Shown here piece after piece: positions 1 through 4,982 of a stretch of DNA of 6,937 nucleotides. The DNA comes from Pasteurellaceae bacterium (GTDB taxonomy: Bacteria; Pseudomonadota; Gammaproteobacteria; Enterobacterales; Pasteurellaceae): the NCBI GenBank assembly GCA_900756875.1, contig CAAELW010000083.1:1-6937 (forward strand). The letters run 5' to 3'. Positions within the stretch are counted from its first letter, which is position 1; each line of letters starts with the position of its first letter. Both the position numbers and the translations under genes were made by a program. The notes under the pieces are model-generated. The model did no database searches. It saw nothing but the letters and a program-made list of their open reading frames with translations, and was not told where the DNA came from.

Positions 1-992
1 GCCCCCATTGGTTTTACGCAGCTAATACCCGGGATTTGAGTAATTAAATCATAGGCTTTATTGCGTTGTTCCAGCAAACGACCACCCGGTTGAACAAATT
101 CATTAATACTTTGATAGCCGCCTAATGCTGTTTGAATGGCGTGCTGCATTGGTACGTTTGCACATAAACGCATAGACGCTAGCATATCTAAGCCTTCAAT
201 ATAGCCTTTAGCATGTTGTTTCGGCCCATTTAAAATCATCCAACCTTGACGAAAACCCGCAACACGATATGCTTTTGATAAGCCATTGAATGTAATGGTT
301 AATACATCTGGTGCAAGGGCTGCAATATGATGGTGGACAGCACCATCGTAGAGAATTTTGTCATAAATTTCATCCGCAAAAATAATGAGATTATTTTCAC
401 GTGCGACTTGGATAATTTCTTCGAGTAACTCTTTGCTATAAACCGCACCCGTCGGGTTGTTCGGGTTGATCACTACGATAGCTTTGGTTTTGGCATTGAC
501 TTTCGCGCGAATATCATCAATAGCAGGGAACCAACCCGCTTCTTCATCACATAAATAATGTACTGCGTTTCCGCCCGCTAACGTTACCGCCGCCGTCCAT
601 AATGGATAATCTGGCATTGGAACCAATACCTCATCACCATCATTAAGAAGGGCTTGCATGGACATGGTAATCAATTCAGATACACCGTTCCCGATGTACA
701 CATCGTTTACTGTCGCATCATGAATACCTTTAGACTGATAGTATTGCACGATAGCTTTACGTGCAGAATACAAACCTTTGGAATCGCAATAACCTTGTGC
801 AGAAGGTAAGTTGCGGATGACATCGACTAAAATTTCATCTGGCGCTTCAAAACCAAATGGGGCAGGGTTGCCGATATTCAGTTTTAAAATTTTATTGCCT
901 TCTTCTTCTAGGCGTAAAGCTTCTTTGTGAACCGGTCCACGAATATCGTAGCAAACGTGTTCTAATTTGTCTGATTTCGGAAAAGATCTCAT
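1..992 (-). CDS. alaA: Alanine aminotransferase AlaA (YfbQ-like), 3' end missing
   Basis: Pyridoxal-phosphate fold type I aminotransferase, close to E. coli AlaA, which interconverts alanine plus 2-oxoglutarate with pyruvate plus glutamate in the cytoplasm. I translated the minus strand from the ATG at 992: 330 complete codons are present, and the family is about 404-405 residues, so roughly 75 C-terminal residues lie beyond the left edge. Visible landmarks are the N-terminal CYDIRGP (14-20) and LNIGNPAPFGF (38-48), YCDSKGLYSARKA (68-80), PDYPLW with Tyr129, INPNNPTGAVYS with Asn179, FADEIYD with Asp207 and Tyr210, and the cofactor lysine Lys240 in NGLSKAYRVAGFRQGW with Arg248 as the likely phosphate ligand. 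The C-terminal substrate-carboxylate arginine falls outside the window. The start at 992 is chosen because AGGA (1004-1001) lies 8 bases upstream; an in-frame ATG at 1001 would add only MLL and has no room for a ribosome-binding site. The gene is transcribed away from menF. Confidence 0.95.
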   Translation of the reverse strand, partial: MRSFPKSDKLEHVCYDIRGPVHKEALRLEEEGNKILKLNIGNPAPFGFEAPDEILVDVIRNLPSAQGYCDSKGLYSARKAIVQYYQSKGIHDATVNDVYIGNGVSELITMSMQALLNDGDEVLVPMPDYPLWTAAVTLAGGNAVHYLCDEEAGWFPAIDDIRAKVNAKTKAIVVINPNNPTGAVYSKELLEEIIQVARENNLIIFADEIYDKILYDGAVHHHIAALAPDVLTITFNGLSKAYRVAGFRQGWMILNGPKQHAKGYIEGLDMLASMRLCANVPMQHAIQTALGGYQSINEFVQPGGRLLEQRNKAYDLITQIPGISCVKPMG

Positions 993-1000
993 TAGTAACA

Positions 1001-1039
1001 TCCTATGATAATTAGATTTTCATTCAAAAATTGTGTCTA
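1001..1039 (-). promoter_or_regulatory. Predicted sigma-70-type promoter of alaA
   Basis: Read on the minus strand, TAGACA (1039-1034) matches the -35 consensus at 5 of 6 bases. TCTAAT (1016-1011) matches the -10 consensus at 5 of 6, and the spacer is exactly 17 bases. Transcription would begin near 1004-1006, only about 12-14 bases before the alaA ATG at 992, so the messenger would begin almost at the AGGA ribosome-binding sequence. A second, weaker candidate further upstream on the same strand is TTTTCA - 17 bases - TAAATT. The prediction rests on consensus matching only. Confidence 0.42.
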
Positions 1040-1076
1040 ATTTACGCTTAAATTCTTATCTTGAAAAGATTTAATA

Positions 1077-1088
1077 AAAAAATTTTTT
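1077..1088. repeat. A-tract/T-tract palindrome AAAAAATTTTTT in the divergent intergenic region
   Basis: A run of seven A (1076-1082) directly abuts six T (1083-1088), giving a perfect 12-base palindrome. Such tracts make DNA intrinsically curved and can act as UP-element-like sequence. This one lies just upstream of the candidate menF -10 hexamer and about 75 bases upstream of the predicted alaA start point. A regulatory role is inference. Confidence 0.35.
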
Positions 1089-1112
1089 GAATGTATTAAA
1101 GTGCGGTAGAAT
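1085..1112 (+). promoter_or_regulatory. Weak candidate promoter of the menFDH genes
   Basis: TAGAAT (1107-1112) matches the -10 consensus at 5 of 6 bases. The best-spaced -35 is poor: TTTTGA (1085-1090), 3 of 6, with a 16-base spacer. TTGAAT (1087-1092) is a better hexamer but leaves only 14 bases. Transcription would start near 1118-1120, giving a leader of about 26 bases. The last base of the uptake signal at 1099-1107 is also the first base of this -10. A promoter for menF must lie somewhere in 993-1145 or upstream inside alaA; this exact placement is tentative. Confidence 0.3.
1099..1107 (+). repeat. DNA uptake signal sequence (AAGTGCGGT), intergenic
   Basis: Exact 9-base core of the Haemophilus uptake signal, preceded by A and followed by the AT-rich tail expected of the extended motif. 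Recognition of this motif lets naturally competent Pasteurellaceae take up kin DNA. It lies between alaA and menF and overlaps the candidate menF promoter. Confidence 0.9.
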
Positions 1113-1145
1113 ATGGGCTAATTTTTTTGTGTTTTATTATTTTTC

Positions 1146-2426
1146 ATGGGCCCTTTAGAACAAGCTAAATCTGAGCTAATTCGCCAATTTGAAACTTTGG
1201 CGATAACTGATCAGCAACCTGCTATTGCACGTCTTCAGATGAAGATGAAATTGGGTGTTGATCTTTTGGCATGGATGAAAGGACAGCTTGTTTATCCACA
1301 ATTTTATTTACGTTTTCGTGATGAAGATAAAACCGTCGCTGCCGTAGGGAAAGTGCGGTCATTTTCAGATGTGAATTTGGCACAGCAATTTATTCAAGAG
1401 CACAATTTCCCGTTAGTGGGCGGTTTACAGTTCCAAGGTGAAAGTCAGTTTATTTTGCCGCAAGTTTTAATTGAACAGCAAAATGATGAGACCGTGGTTT
1501 CAGTTTTTGTTGATCCAAATGAGCTTGATTCGGCAAAAATGATTTTGAATTCATTTGAAAAAATGGCCGCACTTTCACCGCTTAATCAATTAACCATCGA
1601 AAGTGTAGAGCCAAAAGCGAATCAAGACACCTGGTGTGACTGGGTCAATCAAGCACTCACTCGAATTCGACAGGGTGAATTAACTAAGCTCGTTTTGGCA
1701 AATGAAACCGTGTTTGGTATTCAGGGTGAGCTAAGCGGAAAAGATTTTCTTGCTGCAAGCCAAGCAAAAAATAGTGGTTGTTACCATTTTTTATGGGCAG
1801 ATAATGCTCAAAACTGTTTTGTGGGATCGACACCAGAACGCTTATTTGCACGTGATGATCGTCAGTTATTCACGGAAGCGCTTGCGGGGACAGCACCTGT
1901 TAGTGATAATCCGAGTGAAAATGACGAACGTGCGAATTGGCTGTTAAATGACGAAAAAAACCTCAATGAAAACTGGTTAGTGGTTGAAGATATTTCACAA
2001 AATATCAGTCACTTAGTGGAACAAATTACTGTTGATGATGTCGCATTAAAGTCACTACGCAAAGTGCAGCATTTAATTAGAAAAATGCAAGCAAAATTGA
2101 CCGCACTTTGTACGGATGCCGATTTGCTGAAAGCGATCCATCCAACGGCGGCTGTATCAGGCTTACCACAGCAGCAAGCGAAGAAAGCTTTGGCTGAAAT
2201 AGAAACTTTTGATCGTCGTTGGTATGCCGGTACATTAGGCATGATGAGCCAACATCTTTCAGAATTTTGCGTCACCATTCGTTCGGCTTTTATTGAAGAA
2301 AACCGAGTGCGTGTATTTGCTGGAGCCGGTATTGTGGAAGGCTCACAACCTGTAGAAGAGTGGTTAGAAATTGAACGTAAAGCGGCAGGGCTCATTTCCC
2401 TGTTTGCAGAGAATAACGGAGAATAA
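1146..2426 (+). CDS. menF: Isochorismate synthase MenF
   Basis: Chorismate-binding enzyme that isomerises chorismate to isochorismate with Mg2+, the first step of menaquinone (and demethylmenaquinone) synthesis, in the cytoplasm. It has 426 residues, about the length of E. coli MenF. The poorly conserved N-terminal half carries PQFYLRFRD (51-59) and VGGLQF (91-96). The C-terminal catalytic domain begins near 165. Lys181 in GELTKLVLANE matches the general-base lysine of isochorismate synthases. Also visible are FVGSTPERLF (225-234), TEALAGTA with Glu244, HPTAAVSGLP (332-341), RSAF (379-382) and AGAGIVEGS (392-400). EWLEIERKAAG (405-415) holds a probable Mg-binding glutamate, probably Glu408. 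MenF is preferred over EntC or a salicylate synthase because menD follows directly. The ATG at 1146 is the first possible start after an in-frame stop at 1119-1121; no Shine-Dalgarno is visible in its T-rich leader. It carries two uptake signals. Confidence 0.95.
   Translation: MGPLEQAKSELIRQFETLAITDQQPAIARLQMKMKLGVDLLAWMKGQLVYPQFYLRFRDEDKTVAAVGKVRSFSDVNLAQQFIQEHNFPLVGGLQFQGESQFILPQVLIEQQNDETVVSVFVDPNELDSAKMILNSFEKMAALSPLNQLTIESVEPKANQDTWCDWVNQALTRIRQGELTKLVLANETVFGIQGELSGKDFLAASQAKNSGCYHFLWADNAQNCFVGSTPERLFARDDRQLFTEALAGTAPVSDNPSENDERANWLLNDEKNLNENWLVVEDISQNISHLVEQITVDDVALKSLRKVQHLIRKMQAKLTALCTDADLLKAIHPTAAVSGLPQQQAKKALAEIETFDRRWYAGTLGMMSQHLSEFCVTIRSAFIEENRVRVFAGAGIVEGSQPVEEWLEIERKAAGLISLFAENNGE
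1351..1359 (+). repeat. DNA uptake signal sequence inside menF (plus orientation)
   Basis: Exact AAGTGCGGT, read in menF as Lys-Val-Arg-Ser (residues 69-72). The flanks extend the match to AAAGTGCGGTCA followed by an AT-rich tail. Confidence 0.9.
2100..2108 (-). repeat. DNA uptake signal sequence inside menF (minus orientation)
   Basis: Plus strand reads ACCGCACTT, the complement of the uptake core, within the codons for Leu-Thr-Ala-Leu (318-321) of MenF. The minus strand reads AAAGTGCGGTCA with an AT-rich tail. Confidence 0.9.
2418..2421 (+). promoter_or_regulatory. Ribosome-binding site of menD, inside the end of menF
   Basis: GGAG lies 10 bases before the menD ATG (2432) and inside the last codons of menF. 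Ribosomes finishing menF at the TAA (2424-2426) therefore stop within a few bases of the menD start, which suggests translational coupling of the two enzymes. Confidence 0.65.
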
Positions 2427-2431
2427 GAAGA

Positions 2432-4138
2432 ATGTCTGTAAGCGTATTTAATCGTTGTTGGTCAAAGGTGATCTTAGAAACCTTGGTTCGCCAAGGAGTG
2501 AGTCACTTTTGTATTGCGCCTGGTTCTCGCTCAACACCTTTAACGCTAGAAGCGGTGCGTTTACAAAATGCCTCCCGAGCAACTTGCCATAGTCATTTTG
2601 ATGAGCGTGGCTTAGGCTTTTTTGCGTTGGGGATTGCAAAATCCACGCAAGCACCTGTTGCCGTGATTGTAACTTCAGGTACGGCTGCCGCAAATTTATA
2701 TCCCGCGATTATTGAAGCTCGCCAAACAGGCGTGAATTTAATTATTCTTACCGCTGATCGTCCACCTGAATTATGGGAATGTGGTGCGAATCAAGCTATT
2801 GTGCAACAAAATATATTTGCCGATTATCCAGTGGCAAGTGTCAATCTACCGAAACCTCAAGCCGATTATGCGGCAAAATGGTTAGTTTCTACGTTAGAAC
2901 AAGCGTGTTATAAACAAAAGCAACAACCAGGCGTGGTGCATATCAACGTGCCTTTTGCAGAGCCACTTTATAATGCGAAAGAACAAGAAATTGACGGTCA
3001 TCCATGGTTAATGCCAATTCAACGTTGGTTAAGCCAGCCTAAAAATTGGGTTGATCATCAGCCATTACAACAAGAAGTGTTGATGCACGAGAATTGGGAT
3101 ACCTGGCGTACGAAACGTGGTGTCATTGTGGCAGGGCAATTAACACCAGAGCAAGCAATGGGCATTAACGCATGGGCAAATACCATGGGCTGGATTTTGC
3201 TTACGGATATTCAATCTGGTGTGGAACCGCTCATGCCTTATGCGGATATTTGGCTAGCAAATCAAACCGTGAAGCAAAAACTGCTTCAAGCCGATATTGC
3301 CATCCAATTTGGTTCTCGTTTTATCAGTAAACGTATTAACCAATTCTTAGCGGAGTTCCAAGGCGAGTTTTGGGTGGTGGAGCAAAGTCAAAATGCAGTC
3401 GATCCAAATCACCATACCCAAACTCGCTTTAACGCCAAAGCACATCATTGGTTGCGTGCTCATCCGCCATTGCGTCAAAAACCTTGGTTACTTGAGCCAC
3501 TTGCGCTTTCAAAATTCTGTGCAACCTTTATCGAACAACAAGTCGGCGGTAATCTTAATGAAGCCTCGTTAGCACATCATATTGAGCGTGTTTTACCTTA
3601 CAACGGTATTTTGTTCTTAGGAAACAGTCTTTTTGTGCGTTTGGTTGATGCATTGACCAAATTACCTGAAGGGTATCCGATTTTTACCAACCGTGGTGCA
3701 AGTGGGATTGATGGTTTATTAGCAACGGCTGCAGGTATCGGTATCGGTGCAGATCAGCCAGTGGTAGCCATGGTTGGGGATACGTCTACGCTTTATGATT
3801 TGAACTCTTTAGCCTTATTTAAGAATGTGACTCAACCAACCATTATTTTTGTGATTAACAATAATGGTGGCGCAATCTTTGATATGTTGCCGGTGGATGA
3901 AGAGGTGAAAGAGCAGTTCTATCGCTTGCCACATAATGGTGATTTCTCACAAGTCGCCGCAATGTTTGGTCTAAAATATGCCTTGCCTTACACCTGGGCA
4001 GATTTAAGCTCTGTGTTAAAACAAGCTTATACACGCCGTCGTGCAACATTAATTGAAATCAAAACAAACCCAAGTGATGGCAGCGCAACCTATAAGCGCT
4101 TGATTGAACAAATCAGCCACGCGGTTATTGGTGAATAA
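2432..4138 (+). CDS. menD: SEPHCHC synthase MenD
   Basis: Thiamin-diphosphate enzyme that decarboxylates 2-oxoglutarate and adds the resulting succinyl-semialdehyde-ThDP unit to isochorismate. The product is 2-succinyl-5-enolpyruvyl-6-hydroxy-3-cyclohexene-1-carboxylate, the second menaquinone step. It has 568 residues against about 556 in E. coli. The N-terminal pyrimidine-binding domain shows APGSRSTPL with Arg33, HFDERG with Glu58 (the cofactor-activating glutamate of this family) and TSGTAAANLYPA (81-92). The middle domain covers roughly 190-350. The C-terminal diphosphate-binding domain shows GNSLFVR (397-403), NRGASGIDGL (420-429) and the ThDP/Mg motif from GDTS (449-452) to NNNGG (476-480). 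The residues equivalent to the E. coli isochorismate/2-oxoglutarate contacts (Arg33, Ser399, Arg403, Arg421) appear present. It starts 5 bases after the menF stop. No uptake signals lie within it. Confidence 0.97.
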   Translation: MSVSVFNRCWSKVILETLVRQGVSHFCIAPGSRSTPLTLEAVRLQNASRATCHSHFDERGLGFFALGIAKSTQAPVAVIVTSGTAAANLYPAIIEARQTGVNLIILTADRPPELWECGANQAIVQQNIFADYPVASVNLPKPQADYAAKWLVSTLEQACYKQKQQPGVVHINVPFAEPLYNAKEQEIDGHPWLMPIQRWLSQPKNWVDHQPLQQEVLMHENWDTWRTKRGVIVAGQLTPEQAMGINAWANTMGWILLTDIQSGVEPLMPYADIWLANQTVKQKLLQADIAIQFGSRFISKRINQFLAEFQGEFWVVEQSQNAVDPNHHTQTRFNAKAHHWLRAHPPLRQKPWLLEPLALSKFCATFIEQQVGGNLNEASLAHHIERVLPYNGILFLGNSLFVRLVDALTKLPEGYPIFTNRGASGIDGLLATAAGIGIGADQPVVAMVGDTSTLYDLNSLALFKNVTQPTIIFVINNNGGAIFDMLPVDEEVKEQFYRLPHNGDFSQVAAMFGLKYALPYTWADLSSVLKQAYTRRRATLIEIKTNPSDGSATYKRLIEQISHAVIGE

Positions 4139-4145
4139 TTTCTTT

Positions 4146-4164
4146 CCCCTCTTATATAGAGGGG
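4146..4164 (+). terminator. Stem-loop between menD and menH (terminator-like or ribosome-site masking)
   Basis: CCCCTCT (4146-4152) pairs perfectly with AGAGGGG (4158-4164) around a 5-base loop, TATAT. The following bases, ATTTCTTTAT, are T-rich but not a clean T run, so it may terminate or attenuate transcription only partly. The 3' arm is also the only purine-rich ribosome-binding-like sequence before menH, so the fold could limit translation instead. The hairpin itself is plain in the sequence; its function is inferred. Confidence 0.5.
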
Positions 4165-4174
4165 ATTTCTTTAT

Positions 4175-4189
4175 ATGGCATTATTATGA
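4175..4189 (+). other. Possible four-codon leader ORF (Met-Ala-Leu-Leu) overlapping the menH start
   Basis: ATG GCA TTA TTA TGA begins 10 bases after the GAGGGG of the preceding hairpin arm. Its TGA stop overlaps the menH ATG as ATGA (4186-4189), the classic arrangement for ribosome re-initiation. menH itself has no Shine-Dalgarno at normal distance. The mini-ORF could arise by chance in such AT-rich DNA, and the spacing from GAGG is slightly long, so this is a hypothesis. Confidence 0.3.
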
Positions 4190-4929
4190 TGAATCTTGTT
4201 TTTCTCCATGGCCTATTAGGCACGAAATCAGATTGGCAAAAAGTCATCGAAAATCTACCGCACTTTCGTTGTCTCTCTCTCGATTTACCGTTTCATGGAG
4301 AGAATAAAGCTGTAGCGGTTGAAGATTTTGAGCAAACCGCTCAGTTTCTTGAAGAACAAATCCAACATCTCATAAAAGATGAGCCTTATATCTTAATCGG
4401 TTATTCACTGGGTGGACGAATCGCACAATATTATGCACTGCAAGCTAGAGTAAAAATAGGGCATTTAAAGGCAGTCATTTTAGAAGGGGCAAATTTAGGT
4501 TTACAGTCTGAGCAAGAAAAACAAACCCGTCTAACCAATGACAAAATATGGGCGGAGCGGTTTTTCCATGAAAACCCTGAAACCGTACTCGAAGATTGGT
4601 ATCAACAAGCTGTCTTTTCTCATTTGAATGAACAACAACGCAAAGCATTAATTGAAAAGCGAAAAGCTAATAGTGGAGCCAATATTGGTCATATGTTATT
4701 AGCCACTAGCCTTGCCAAACAGCCTGATTTCCGAGAGAAAGTGCGGTCAAGTTTACTGCCATTTTTTTATTTTTGCGGTGAACGAGATCAGAAGTTTCGC
4801 CAAATGGCTGAAGCCAATCAGCTTAGTTTAACGCTGATTCCTGACGTAGGCCATAATGCCCATTTAGAAAATCCGATATTTTTTGCTAAAAAAATCGAAA
4901 ATATTGTATTAAAAATTGCTCAATCTTAG
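4186..4929 (+). CDS. menH: SHCHC synthase MenH (alpha/beta hydrolase)
   Basis: Alpha/beta-hydrolase-fold lyase that eliminates pyruvate from SEPHCHC to give 2-succinyl-6-hydroxy-2,4-cyclohexadiene-1-carboxylate, the third menaquinone step. It has 247 residues, near the usual 250. Visible motifs are the oxyanion-loop FLHGLLG (6-12), DLPFHG (33-38), the nucleophile elbow GYSLGGR with Ser74, CGERD with Asp201, and VGHNAHLENP with His223. Ser-Asp-His matches the MenH triad, and GHNAHxENP is typical of MenH. Position right after menD supports the call. Two adjacent ATG codons, 4186 and 4189, could start it; no in-frame ATG, GTG or TTG lies between the upstream TGA (4132-4134) and 4186. The gap of 47 bases to menD is larger than between menF and menD and contains a stem-loop. 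Two uptake signals lie inside. Confidence 0.93.
   Translation: MMNLVFLHGLLGTKSDWQKVIENLPHFRCLSLDLPFHGENKAVAVEDFEQTAQFLEEQIQHLIKDEPYILIGYSLGGRIAQYYALQARVKIGHLKAVILEGANLGLQSEQEKQTRLTNDKIWAERFFHENPETVLEDWYQQAVFSHLNEQQRKALIEKRKANSGANIGHMLLATSLAKQPDFREKVRSSLLPFFYFCGERDQKFRQMAEANQLSLTLIPDVGHNAHLENPIFFAKKIENIVLKIAQS
4257..4265 (-). repeat. DNA uptake signal sequence inside menH (minus orientation)
   Basis: Plus strand reads ACCGCACTT, encoding the Leu-Pro-His-Phe region (24-27) of MenH. The minus strand reads AAAGTGCGGT followed by AGATTTT, fitting the extended motif. Confidence 0.9.
4739..4747 (+). repeat. DNA uptake signal sequence inside menH (plus orientation)
   Basis: Exact AAGTGCGGT, read in MenH as Lys-Val-Arg-Ser (185-188). 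This is the same reading frame, and the same 13 bases GAAAGTGCGGTCA, as the plus-oriented copy in menF. Confidence 0.9.
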
Positions 4930-4944
4930 GGGAAATGCTAGGAT
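4916..4944 (+). promoter_or_regulatory. Possible promoter of the MFS transporter gene
   Basis: TTGCTC (4916-4921) and TAGGAT (4939-4944) are 17 bases apart. The -10 is preceded by TGC, giving an extended -10 (TGn). The -35 is only 3 of 6 and the -10 is 4 of 6. The candidate overlaps the end of menH, whose stop is at 4927-4929. I see no convincing terminator between menH and the transporter gene, so read-through from the men genes is equally possible. Confidence 0.28.
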
Positions 4945-4971
4945 TTAACCCTTTCATTTTATTTAACTCTT

Positions 4972-4977
4972 AAGGAA
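4972..4977 (+). promoter_or_regulatory. Ribosome-binding site of the MFS transporter gene
   Basis: AAGGAA ends 5 bases before the ATG at 4983. It is the clearest Shine-Dalgarno in the window, unlike the poor initiation regions of menF and menH, and it fixes the start. Confidence 0.75.
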
Positions 4978-4982
4978 GCAAA

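Noticed and set aside
1566..1574. Near-match uptake signal GCCGCACTT in menF; others at 2062-2070 and 6097-6105
   Set aside because: Each differs from the core at one or two positions where the motif is nearly invariant; they were not counted.
2009..2395. 128-codon open frame antisense to menF
   Set aside because: It lies wholly inside menF, has no recognisable motif or ribosome site, and menF is a well-supported conserved enzyme in this stretch.
4104..4307. 67-codon open frame bridging menD and menH
   Set aside because: It overlaps the end of menD and the start of menH in another frame, and both flanking genes are clear from motifs. It has no ribosome site and its composition looks like shadow translation.
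4928..4953. Possible weak hairpin AGGG...CCCT after menH as a terminator
   Set aside because: Only four base pairs with a loop of about 18 bases and no clean T run directly after; not enough to call.
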